Counted from the first letter of the stretch, positions 1 to 5,790 are shown. The stretch: DNA of 10,787 bases from Bacilli bacterium (GCA_900766325.1 CAAFVA010000067.1:1-10787); one strand, 5' to 3'. Made by a program: numbers and translations. The notes: generated by a model not told the origin, from the sequence alone.

Positions 1-532
1 AGACCTTAATGTTTTTAATAAACGTTTTAAAATCCAAAACCAACTCTTTATAATACAAAATAAATATACCAACTAATATAAATACGTAAACAGCGTACGA
101 TGGGATACTATTAAAAAACTTAAAACTTGGTAATACAAACAGTATTAAAACAAAACAAATAATTGTTACAATCGATTTAATTATGTCTTTTTTACCTACT
201 TCATCATGTTTTACTTTTGGTAAGTTGCTCTCTTTTTTATCTTTAATTGAAGATAAGAAAACAAAACCTAAAATACCTGGAATAATAGGTTCTAAAAAGA
301 ACCAAATACTACACAACCAAATTTTAATGTTGTTTTCCTTTAAATAAGAAACGTCTTTTTTTGATTCTTTATATAACAAGTAAGTAAAATAAGAACTTAT
401 CAAAAGCATGAAAACGCTAGGTGCGTATCCATACGTATTAAACTTATTAGTAGAATAATAAATTAACGTTGCAACGATATATATAATTTCTAATAAACAA
501 GCGATTTTCAAATATATTCTTTTATCTTTCAT
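1..532 (-). CDS. Multi-pass membrane protein, probable CPBP-family intramembrane protease (C-terminus cut off by window edge)
   Basis: The frame is open from an ATG at 532 to the left edge, giving 177 codons. GGAGG lies four bases before the ATG. The visible part has about four hydrophobic helices: residues about 8-23, 30-47, 68-88 and 118-160 (the last is two helices with a short loop). A charged segment (KDKKESNLPKVKHDEVGKKD) lies between the second and third pairs. The last visible stretch, YYKELVLDFKTFIKN, resembles the segment that precedes the catalytic CPBP (Abi) domain in Firmicutes proteases. The catalytic EExxxR and HxxxN/H motifs would lie outside the window, so the family call is inference. 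The start is 21 bases after the stop of the DUF5684 gene, so the two are probably co-transcribed. It could instead be an uncharacterised polytopic membrane protein. Confidence 0.5.
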   Translation of the reverse strand, partial: MKDKRIYLKIACLLEIIYIVATLIYYSTNKFNTYGYAPSVFMLLISSYFTYLLYKESKKDVSYLKENNIKIWLCSIWFFLEPIIPGILGFVFLSSIKDKKESNLPKVKHDEVGKKDIIKSIVTIICFVLILFVLPSFKFFNSIPSYAVYVFILVGIFILYYKELVLDFKTFIKNIKV

Positions 533-553
533 AGTTCCTCCAAGTTTAATCCA

Positions 554-982
554 TTAAAACAAATCGTTAAAATCAATATCCCCATTAACGGATGCTCCAA
601 CATATTTAATGTCCTTACTAAATGCTATAATCGCAATAAAAATAGGATTTAAAAGCCACAAACCAATACCGAAAGCCTCACTTTGACCAAATGATTTAGC
701 TAGTTTTATGTTTAATGATATCATGAAAATCAAAGATAAAACAAAACCTACTATTGGTATTACGCCAAGAAACGCAAAAAATATGTAATACCATTTATAA
801 CCAATTATATCTAATAAAACGATCGTGTTATAAACTGGTACGATTGATGCCCAACCAGGTTTCCCGGCTTTTTTAAACATCTTCCAGTTTACAACCAACG
901 AAAATATTAATAACGCTAAAAGTAAAAGCCATATTCCAGCTAAAAATCCAAAAATCATAGTTAATAAACCTTCATAACTCAT
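554..982 (-). CDS. DUF5684-type small polytopic membrane protein
   Basis: A 142-residue protein with about four membrane helices at roughly 8-31, 46-60, 64-88 and 98-121. The segment after the first helix, WKMFKKAGKPGWASIVPVYN, is the hallmark of DUF5684 proteins, found as stand-alone membrane proteins or fused to other domains; their function is unknown. The C-terminal tail after the last helix is short and acidic. GGAGG lies nine bases before the ATG. The gene starts 26 bases after the ylmC-like stop and ends 21 bases before the next start, so ylmC-DUF5684-protease looks like one transcription unit. Family recognition rests on the motif only. Confidence 0.75.
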   Translation of the reverse strand: MSYEGLLTMIFGFLAGIWLLLLALLIFSLVVNWKMFKKAGKPGWASIVPVYNTIVLLDIIGYKWYYIFFAFLGVIPIVGFVLSLIFMISLNIKLAKSFGQSEAFGIGLWLLNPIFIAIIAFSKDIKYVGASVNGDIDFNDLF

Positions 983-1008
983 CTTTATTACCTCCGTTAC
1001 TTAGTATA

Positions 1009-1242
1009 TCATATATTTCTGCTAATTAAAATAACGTCAGTACCAATTTTCTTTATTTGAGACCAGGTAATTGATACTTCATCCCCACCTCTTAACATGT
1101 TAATTAAACCCTTTTTATCGTGGATGATCATTTTTAAAATATTACCAGTATCATTAGATATTTCTACGTCTATTACGTTACCAACTTTTTCACCTGTTAA
1201 AATATCAACTACGTCTTTGTTTTGCAAATCTGATAAACGCAT
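1009..1242 (-). CDS. ylmC: PRC-barrel domain protein of the YlmC/YmxH sporulation family
   Basis: A 77-residue protein that is essentially one PRC-barrel domain. It opens with MRLSDLQNKDVVDILTGEKV and ends with the typical WSQIKKIGTDVIL segment. Proteins of this YlmC/YmxH family lie next to sigG in many endospore formers. Their role is unclear. I chose the ATG at 1242 because GGTGAT lies just upstream and the family begins with MRLS; a TTG at 1254 would place its start inside that ribosome site. The gene is divergent from sigG with about 75 bases between the two starts. A minus-strand TATAAT lies at 1258-1263, but I see no good -35 for it. The retained linkage to sigG supports the call. Confidence 0.85.
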   Translation of the reverse strand: MRLSDLQNKDVVDILTGEKVGNVIDVEISNDTGNILKMIIHDKKGLINMLRGGDEVSITWSQIKKIGTDVILISRNI

Positions 1243-1272
1243 TAGAATCACCAATTAATTATATGTTTCTGT

Positions 1273-1303
1273 TGTATAAAAAAACACCTTTTAGAACATT
1301 ACA
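1273..1303 (+). promoter_or_regulatory. Candidate SigG-type promoter of sigG
   Basis: TGTATA at 1273-1278 fits the SigG -35 consensus TGHATR. CATTACA at 1297-1303 matches CATWMTA at six of seven positions. The spacer is 18 bases, within the known 17-18 range. Transcription would start near 1310, leaving a leader of only about 8 bases to the GTG at 1318. Autoregulation of sigG by its own product is established in Bacillus subtilis. The assignment here is inferred from the match. Confidence 0.6.
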
Positions 1304-1317
1304 ACGAATAGAAAGGC

Positions 1318-2103
1318 GTGATTATTATAGCAAAACATAAAGTAGAAATTACGGGAATTAACACGAGTGAAATCAAAGTTTTATCGGAAGAAGAAAAAAA
1401 CGACTTATTTATAAAACTTAAAAATGGTAACAAAAACGCAAGAGATAAACTTGCTGAAGGAAATCTAAAACTAGTACTATCAATATTAAAAAAATACCAA
1501 AATAGATGTGATAACATGGATGATTTATTTCAAATTGGGTGCGTCGGATTAATGAAGGCAATTGATAACTTTGATTTGTCACACAACGTTAAGTTTTCAA
1601 CCTATGCGGTTCCACTTATATTAGGAGAAATAAGAAGATATCTAAGAGATAATAGCAATCTTAGAATCTCTAGGAGTATAAAAGATTTGGCATATAAAAT
1701 TCTTAAGTTAAAAGAAGAATATTTTATGGATACAGGAAAAGAACTTACCAATGAAGAAACAGCTAAAAAACTAGGGGTAGACGAAATAGATGTAATAATT
1801 GCTCTTGATGCAATGAAAGATCCGGTTAGCATGTTTGAGCCAATATATAACAACGGTGGGGAAACAATTTACCTTGAAGACCAACTAGAGTCCAAAAAAG
1901 ATAAAAGCTCTAATTGGGACCTTGTAATATCCTTAACAGACGCCATTGATGATTTAAAAGAAAAAGAACGAAGAATAATAACAGACAGATATTTATTTGG
2001 TAAAACCCAAATGGAAATAGCAGAAGAAATAGGCATATCCCAAGCACAAGTATCTAGATTGGAAAAAGGTGGTATTGAAAACATAAAAAAGAAATTGATG
2101 TAA
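1318..2103 (+). CDS. sigG: RNA polymerase sporulation sigma factor SigG (forespore, late)
   Basis: A sigma-70 family protein that, by homology, directs late forespore transcription. Residues 5-20 (AKHKVEITGINTSEIK) match the SigG N-terminus (B. subtilis begins MSRNKVEICGVDTSK). Region 2 spans about 45-110, including DLFQIGCVGLMKAIDNFD and FSTYAVPLILGEIRRYLRD. Region 3 spans about 115-190, with the SigG-like segment DPVSMFEPIYNNGG. Region 4 spans about 205-258, with the helix-turn-helix GKTQMEIAEEIGISQAQVSR. Full length is about 258-261 residues. The GTG at 1318 is the only conventional start, but AAGG (1313-1316) lies one base from it and ten bases from ATA 1327, where homologs would begin (M-A-K-H-K-V-E). 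The real initiator may therefore be ATA 1327 or ATT 1324. It is divergent from ylmC, as part of a conserved linkage. Confidence 0.95.
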   Translation: MIIIAKHKVEITGINTSEIKVLSEEEKNDLFIKLKNGNKNARDKLAEGNLKLVLSILKKYQNRCDNMDDLFQIGCVGLMKAIDNFDLSHNVKFSTYAVPLILGEIRRYLRDNSNLRISRSIKDLAYKILKLKEEYFMDTGKELTNEETAKKLGVDEIDVIIALDAMKDPVSMFEPIYNNGGETIYLEDQLESKKDKSSNWDLVISLTDAIDDLKEKERRIITDRYLFGKTQMEIAEEIGISQAQVSRLEKGGIENIKKKLM

Positions 2104-2132
2104 TTGACACAAAGCAAGACAATTATTATAAT
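2104..2132 (+). promoter_or_regulatory. Perfect-consensus sigma-A promoter
   Basis: TTGACA at 2104-2109 and TATAAT at 2127-2132 are separated by exactly 17 bases, an exact match to the vegetative consensus. The -35 begins one base after the sigG stop codon. Transcription would start near 2139, about 13 bases before the ATG at 2152. This separates expression of the downstream gene from sigG. Confidence 0.85.
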
Positions 2133-2151
2133 AATGTCAGGAAGTGATAAG

Positions 2152-2457
2152 ATGTTTAAAGATGATGAGATGGGATTGGATATATACATAAAATATGATG
2201 GACTAGTTAAGTTATTTAAAGATAAACGCGCGGCATCTTCTAAACTAACCGAATTAGAATACGTTTTGCAATATTTTAACGAAAGTTATGATAAATTTAA
2301 TAAAGAAGAAAAGAAATTAATTAGAAACGTTGTTATGATTGCAGAAGGAATCATAAATAAAGTTAATAATAATTACAATTATGTTCAAGAAAGAATAAAT
2401 AATTGTATAACGCTGGTTAACGAAATAAAAGACAAACAAAAAGAGCTTGTAAAATAA
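2152..2457 (+). CDS. Hypothetical 101-residue protein, probably helical/coiled coil
   Basis: I do not recognise this protein. It has no signal peptide or membrane helix. It is highly charged and mostly helix-forming, with coiled-coil character in the C-terminal half (about residues 70-101, ending NEIKDKQKELVK). The ATG at 2152 is chosen because AGGAAGTGAT ends a few bases upstream and the consensus promoter at 2104-2132 would start transcription near 2139. In-frame TTG 2104 lies within that promoter's -35, and ATG 2134 has no ribosome site and precedes the predicted transcript start. It follows sigG by 48 bases on the same strand, but its promoter suggests vegetative, possibly constitutive expression. 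The stop codon lies in the terminator loop and stem. Confidence 0.75.
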   Translation: MFKDDEMGLDIYIKYDGLVKLFKDKRAASSKLTELEYVLQYFNESYDKFNKEEKKLIRNVVMIAEGIINKVNNNYNYVQERINNCITLVNEIKDKQKELVK

Positions 2458-2466
2458 GCTCTTTTT
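2440..2466 (+). terminator. Intrinsic terminator, probably bidirectional
   Basis: A 9-bp stem pairs AAAGAGCTT (2440-2448) with AAGCTCTTT (2456-2464), with a seven-base loop and a T-rich tail. The stop TAA of the preceding gene (2455-2457) spans the loop and stem. The minus-strand copy also runs into a T-rich tract (TTTTTGTTTG), so it could stop transcripts from either side, including that of the kinase gene. Confidence 0.75.
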
Positions 2467-2512
2467 CTTAGTGGTATAAAGGAGTAAGTAGTGTTTTTTG
2501 AGTGTATAAGTA

Positions 2513-2542
2513 GTAGTTAGAAGTACCACTATTTCTAACTAC
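2513..2542. other. Conserved-looking hairpin with complementary loop in intergenic 2467-2603
   Basis: GTAGTTAGAA (2513-2522) pairs with TTCTAACTAC (2533-2542), extended to 12 bp with a G-U and a T-A pair, closing a six-base loop. The loop region TACCACT (2524-2530) is the exact reverse complement of AGTGGTA at 2470-2476, so an alternative long-range pairing is possible. No T-tract follows on either strand, so this is not a standard terminator. A minus-strand TTGACA (2577-2582) with TATATA (2553-2558), 18-base spacer, could start an RNA that runs through the hairpin to the 2440-2466 terminator. Confidence 0.35.
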
Positions 2543-2603
2543 AATTTAATTATATATAACAAATATTAAATTTCTATGTCAAAATTATTAAAATTTATTA
2601 AAA

Positions 2604-3887
2604 TTATACACTAGGAAGAACAAAGATAATACTTTGTCCCCCAATACTGTTGTTTTTAGCATATATCATTCCGTCATGGCTACTGATTATTTGTTTGCAT
2701 ATTGAAAGTCCAAGGCCCGATATTTTTCTTGAAGGATCAGTTGTGTATAATGGTTCAAAAATCTTCTTAAGATCATCTTCATTTGGGATTCCACCTGCAT
2801 TATCCAAAACTTCAAACCTTATCTTCCCTTTTTTGTACTGAATATCAATGTTAATTACACCAGGTTTATTTTTAAAATGGGTAACACTATTTGTAATGAT
2901 GTTACTAAACACCCTTTTTAGCTTTACAATATCAACGCACACGTTCTTATTATTGCAACTACTATTTATTTTAAGGGTGATTTTTTTGTCTTTTAACTCC
3001 TCTTCAAAATCTCTTTTTATACTTTTACATACCTTTTCAATACTAACGTTTTCTAACTTAAGGGTTTCTTTAATGTTACAGCTTTGATAATCATCAAACT
3101 CTTCTAGTATTTCTTTCATTAAAAGGGCCTTATTATATATCTTATTAACGTAGTTTATCTTTTTGTCGTAAGATAAATCGTTGTTTTTAAGCCTATCGGC
3201 ATATCCGATAACGGAAGTAAGTGGTGTTTTAATATCATGAGAGATTGACGCTATAATCTGGTTTTGATAATCCTTTTCAATCTCTAACGAATCAACCATG
3301 TCAACGAACGTGTTTTGAATCTTTTGCATTTTCTTTGGCATCTTTCTTTTAAATGGTCTTTTACCATATTTATAATCATTGATATCGTTTGTGATCGTCT
3401 CGATTGGATCAATAAGCTTCTTTGAACTTATAAAAAACGCAATTATAACAAAGGTTGAAACTAGTATTATCTCATAAACGATAAAGTTTCTTATAAACCT
3501 CATACCTGGTAATATTGATATTCTAGAGTACGTAAGCTCATATTCATCATCCTCAATATAAACTATCATAGTAGATGAAAAAAGTTTATTAAGGTCCTTT
3601 TTATTAGTATAAACGACCTTACCATCATCATCCTTTAAAGAAACGTAACCACCATGCTCATTAGTGTATAATTCAATTTCCTCTATCGCCTCATCTAAAG
3701 TCTTATCTTCAAGTGTTTTGGAAATAGCATATAAATTACCATAGTTTTGGTTTTTAGCACTGGTTAAATCTGAAAATATTTTATCAGATAAATAAAAGTT
3801 ATAATAAGAAAAAAGAAGACCAGAGTTAATCGCAAGCAGTATTATTACTAGTAATAGGGTTATTGTTTTTGACTTTACTTTTTTCAT
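2604..3887 (-). CDS. Two-component sensor histidine kinase
   Basis: A 427-residue membrane histidine kinase. TM1 spans about 9-28, an extracellular sensor loop of about 105 residues follows, then TM2 at about 135-154 and a linker like HAMP. The HisKA domain has the H-box ISHDIKTPLTS with phospho-accepting His217. The HATPase domain shows the N-box SNIITNS (328-334), the G1 box as DNAGGIP (362-368, an A for the usual G in D-x-G-x-G), an FEPLYT segment, and the G2 box SGLGLSI (390-396). The start lies two bases after the regulator's stop, with AAGGG inside the regulator's end, so translation is probably coupled. It would phosphorylate the adjacent regulator. The signal is unknown. No transporter or resistance gene sits beside the pair in this window. 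Confidence 0.93.
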   Translation of the reverse strand: MKKVKSKTITLLLVIILLAINSGLLFSYYNFYLSDKIFSDLTSAKNQNYGNLYAISKTLEDKTLDEAIEEIELYTNEHGGYVSLKDDDGKVVYTNKKDLNKLFSSTMIVYIEDDEYELTYSRISILPGMRFIRNFIVYEIILVSTFVIIAFFISSKKLIDPIETITNDINDYKYGKRPFKRKMPKKMQKIQNTFVDMVDSLEIEKDYQNQIIASISHDIKTPLTSVIGYADRLKNNDLSYDKKINYVNKIYNKALLMKEILEEFDDYQSCNIKETLKLENVSIEKVCKSIKRDFEEELKDKKITLKINSSCNNKNVCVDIVKLKRVFSNIITNSVTHFKNKPGVINIDIQYKKGKIRFEVLDNAGGIPNEDDLKKIFEPLYTTDPSRKISGLGLSICKQIISSHDGMIYAKNNSIGGQSIIFVLPSV

Positions 3888-3889
3888 AT

Positions 3890-4564
3890 TTATACCCTTA
3901 TGAACTTATAACCCATACCCCATATAGTTTTTATGTATTTTTCTTCGGTATCAAGCTTATTTCTTAAACTTTTAATGTTAACCGCAACCGTACCTATATC
4001 ACCATAATTATTCTTCCATACGCTTTGGTATATTTGTTCTTTAGATAAAACTATCCCAGCATTTTCCATTAAGTATGACAAAAGTTCAAATTCCTTCGTA
4101 GATAAAGTTACTAATTCATTATTTTTATACACTTCAAAACTTTCTTTATTAAGTTTTATTTCCCCAATTTCAATAATGTTATTCTTCTTTTTCTTTTCTA
4201 TTCTTTCTTCCCTTCTTAAATGAGCTTTAACCCTTGCTACCAACTCTTCGTTAATAAAAGGCTTGGTTATGTAATCATCAGCACCAACCTCAAAACCTAC
4301 AAGTTTTGATGAAAGATTGTTTTTTGCGGTTACAAAAATAATCGGACATGACGTAATACTTCTAATGCTTGCGCAAACCTCAGTTCCGGATAAATCAGGC
4401 ATCATAACGTCTAATAAAATAAGGTCATAATCTTCATCTTTTACCGCACTAACCGCATCTTGACCATTATTTTTAATAGTGGTTTGATACCCTTCATCTT
4501 CTAATATATCAGATATTAATTCCGCGATATCATTTTCATCATCAACAATAAGTATTTTTTCCAT
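3890..4564 (-). CDS. OmpR/PhoB-family response regulator
   Basis: A 224-residue two-domain regulator. The receiver (about 1-120) has the acidic pair D8/D9, phospho-acceptor D52 in LLLDVMMPD, T79 in FVTAK, and K101 in YITKPF. The C-terminal winged helix (about 128-223) shows the family pattern LSTKEFELLSYLMEN, VLSKEQIYQSVW, VAVNIKSLRNKL and IKTIWGMGYKF. All phosphorylation residues are present, so it should be a functional transcription factor controlled by the downstream kinase. GAAGGTGAT lies a few bases before the ATG. A promoter TTTAAA-N17-TATAAT (4588-4616) lies upstream, and beyond it the small RNA gene with its terminator. Its target genes cannot be named from this window. Confidence 0.95.
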   Translation of the reverse strand: MEKILIVDDENDIAELISDILEDEGYQTTIKNNGQDAVSAVKDEDYDLILLDVMMPDLSGTEVCASIRSITSCPIIFVTAKNNLSSKLVGFEVGADDYITKPFINEELVARVKAHLRREERIEKKKKNNIIEIGEIKLNKESFEVYKNNELVTLSTKEFELLSYLMENAGIVLSKEQIYQSVWKNNYGDIGTVAVNIKSLRNKLDTEEKYIKTIWGMGYKFIRV

Positions 4565-4587
4565 CTTTAATCACCTTCATCAACATT

Positions 4588-4616
4588 ATTATAACATTAT
4601 AAAAGATAAGTTTAAA
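4588..4616 (-). promoter_or_regulatory. Candidate sigma-A promoter of the two-component operon
   Basis: On the minus strand TTTAAA (4611-4616) and TATAAT (4588-4593) are 17 bases apart. The -10 is perfect and the -35 matches four of six. A second TATAAT lies at 4596-4601 without a good -35. Transcription would start near 4581, about 17 bases before the regulator's ATG. Confidence 0.5.
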
Positions 4617-4628
4617 TTAAAAATTATT

Positions 4629-4658
4629 AAAAAAAGCAATCCCAAACCACAGGATTGC
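4629..4658 (-). terminator. Intrinsic terminator of the small RNA (and of gmk read-through)
   Basis: On the minus strand GCAATCC (4658-4652) pairs with GGATTGC (4642-4636) around a nine-base loop, followed by seven T residues (4635-4629). This is one of the most standard terminators in the window. It stops minus-strand transcripts before the response regulator gene. Confidence 0.85.
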
Positions 4659-4746
4659 TCGTACTGCTACCAATTACAATACTACGTAATTGGCTTACCA
4701 CAAATACTACCACTTTACTTCATCAGCTATAAACTTCATAACTGAC
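4629..4746 (-). ncRNA. Probable stand-alone small RNA, about 118 nt
   Basis: No coding frame occupies 4659-4786. An extended -10 promoter lies just upstream and predicts a 5' end near 4746. Hairpin 1 begins at that nucleotide: 9 bp between 4746-4738 and 4730-4722, loop GAAGUUU. Hairpin 2 pairs CCAATTAC (4693-4686) with GTAATTGG (4677-4670), 8 bp. The last hairpin is the terminator at 4658-4629. The single-stranded linker between hairpins 1 and 2 carries GTGGTA twice (AAGTGGTAG and TTGTGGTAAG), and the terminator loop contains TGTGGT, so a GUGGU motif is exposed up to three times. I recognise no known RNA family. Alternatives: a long gmk 3' UTR, or a terminator-controlled leader of the response regulator operon. 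Confidence 0.6.
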
Positions 4747-4752
4747 ATTTAT

Positions 4753-4781
4753 ATAATACCATAAACGACTTATTTTGACAA
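4753..4781 (-). promoter_or_regulatory. Extended -10 sigma-A promoter of the small RNA
   Basis: On the minus strand TTGTCA (4781-4776) and TATTAT (4758-4753) are separated by 17 bases, each matching five of six consensus bases. TG-G precedes the -10, giving an extended -10 element. It begins five bases after the gmk stop codon. Confidence 0.65.
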
Positions 4782-4786
4782 TACTT

Positions 4787-5470
4787 TTATACGTTAAAAT
4801 TATCATTTTTAAAAATTTTATTATCAATTAAAAGCTCGTGAATCTCTTCTTCGGGATTATTTAAATACACTTCTTCTATTCTATCTACCATGCACTTTTG
4901 AGCCTCTATTATTGCGTTAACTTTTCTTGTGGCTTTATCTAAATCATCATTTACAACAACGTAATTATACTTAGATACCTCATTTACCTCTTGATACGCT
5001 TTTTTAAAACGTTTTAATATTTTATCATCACTTTCCGTACCTCTTTTTTTAAGCCTTAAAACCAAATCTTTCATGGTAGGAGGCATAATAAATACGAAAA
5101 TAGCTTCCTTAACCAAATGCTTAACCTTAAGCGCCCCTTGCACTTCAATTACCAAAATAACGTCCACGCCATTATTTAAATACTCATTAATCTTATCTTT
5201 TGGAGTACCATAATAATCATTATTATAAATCGCATACTCTAAGAAAGCATCCTTTTTTATTAAAGATTCAAATTCTTCTTTGGTCTTAAAGAAGTAATTA
5301 ACCCCATCTTCTTCTCCTTTTCTTGGCTTTCTTGTTGTACAAGATATAGAAACCCAAAAATTATCATTATACTCCTTTAATCTTTCACATATAGAGTCTT
5401 TACCAGATCCTGACGGACCAGATAAAACAATTAAACTTCCCTTGTTATTAGTTTTTAATATTTTAGACAT
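4787..5470 (-). CDS. gmk: Guanylate kinase
   Basis: Guanylate kinase (ATP + GMP to ADP + GDP), an essential cytoplasmic enzyme of purine nucleotide synthesis. The 227-residue protein has the P-loop GPSGSGKDS (18-26) and the GMP-binding signature SCTTRKPRKGEEDGVNYFF (43-61). It also has YYGTPKDKINEYL, VILVIEVQGA and the lid region RLKKRGTESDDKILKRF. The P-loop reads GKDS where most Gmk have GKGT or GKST. A C-terminal tail of about 20 residues makes it longer than the usual length near 205. ATG 5470 is chosen because AGGGTG lies just upstream; the open frame continues to 5503 without a better site. It follows the pilin gene by 41 bases, with an intrinsic terminator between them. No separate promoter is visible, so expression probably depends on read-through. 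Confidence 0.95.
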   Translation of the reverse strand: MSKILKTNNKGSLIVLSGPSGSGKDSICERLKEYNDNFWVSISCTTRKPRKGEEDGVNYFFKTKEEFESLIKKDAFLEYAIYNNDYYGTPKDKINEYLNNGVDVILVIEVQGALKVKHLVKEAIFVFIMPPTMKDLVLRLKKRGTESDDKILKRFKKAYQEVNEVSKYNYVVVNDDLDKATRKVNAIIEAQKCMVDRIEEVYLNNPEEEIHELLIDNKIFKNDNFNV

Positions 5471-5491
5471 AAATGCACCCTTTCTAATAAG

Positions 5492-5513
5492 AAAAAAGAC
5501 CATAATGGCCTTT
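5492..5513 (-). terminator. Intrinsic terminator between the pilin gene and gmk
   Basis: On the minus strand AAAGGCCA (5513-5506) pairs with TGGTCTTT (5502-5495), 8 bp with one G-U, around a three-base loop. Six T residues (5497-5492) close it. The pilin stop TAA (5514-5512) enters the stem. gmk starts 21 bases beyond the T-tract, so the hairpin would act as an attenuator favouring pilin transcripts. Confidence 0.65.
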
Positions 5514-5706
5514 ACTTACACGTTCCTTCTCCAGGATTTTCTCCCTTTTGGTATGTTTCTCCAACTAACTCGCAAGATGTTTTCGTGATTGAGTCTTTTA
5601 AATAGCCTCCAAAAACCCTTATTAAACTAACCGCAATAACGGTAACAAGTGCAATAATTAAAACGTATTCTACTAATGCTTGACCTTTTTTATTTAATTT
5701 CATCAT
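5512..5706 (-). CDS. Flp/class III signal-peptide pilin
   Basis: A 64-residue Flp-type (type IVb, Tad) pilin. The N-terminus MMKLNKKGQALVEYVLII shows the prepilin pattern: a basic leader, cleavage expected after Gly8, and Glu13 at position +5 of the mature chain. One hydrophobic helix spans about 9-31. The mature protein ends with a short loop holding two cysteines (TSCELVG and EGTCK), which could form a disulfide. ATG 5706 is chosen because GAGGTG lies six bases upstream; an in-frame GTG at 5715 lies inside that site. A prepilin peptidase and secretion ATPase would be needed and are not in the window. It is the first gene before gmk and is divergent from a DUF192 gene. Confidence 0.85.
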   Translation of the reverse strand: MMKLNKKGQALVEYVLIIALVTVIAVSLIRVFGGYLKDSITKTSCELVGETYQKGENPGEGTCK

Positions 5707-5734
5707 TTTTAACACCTCATATTATACTAACAAT

Positions 5735-5764
5735 AGTTTATCATTTATCAAGTATGTTTGTCAA
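5735..5764 (-). promoter_or_regulatory. Candidate sigma-A promoter of the pilin gene
   Basis: On the minus strand TTGACA (5764-5759) is a perfect -35. TAAACT (5740-5735) lies 18 bases away and matches four of six -10 bases. A perfect TATAAT (5726-5721) is nearer the gene but has no -35. Either would serve the pilin gene. Confidence 0.45.
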
Positions 5765-5790
5765 TTGGTTTTGTAAGACAACATCAAAGT

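Noticed and set aside
2104..2151. N-terminal extension of the 101-residue protein from TTG 2104 or ATG 2134
   Set aside because: These bases are the perfect TTGACA/TATAAT promoter and lie before the predicted transcript start; no ribosome site precedes them.
1602..2189. Long minus-strand frames opposite sigG
   Set aside because: Antisense shadows of a well-supported sigma factor gene, without ribosome sites or recognisable domains.
2317..2529. Open frame of 70 codons on the minus strand opposite the 101-residue gene
   Set aside because: It reads through the bidirectional terminator, starts at a GTG in the 2513-2542 hairpin loop region, and lacks a ribosome site; it is an antisense shadow of 2152-2457.
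4670..4693. Attachment site or transposon inverted repeat formed by CCAATTAC/GTAATTGG
   Set aside because: No recombinase or transposase is nearby, no target duplication is visible, and the repeat fits as an RNA hairpin in a promoter-to-terminator unit.
4629..4786. T-box, SRP RNA, 6S or tmRNA
   Set aside because: None of the hallmark conserved sequences (T-box NNGGNACCGCG, SRP GGAAG tetraloop region, tmRNA tRNA-like end) is present.
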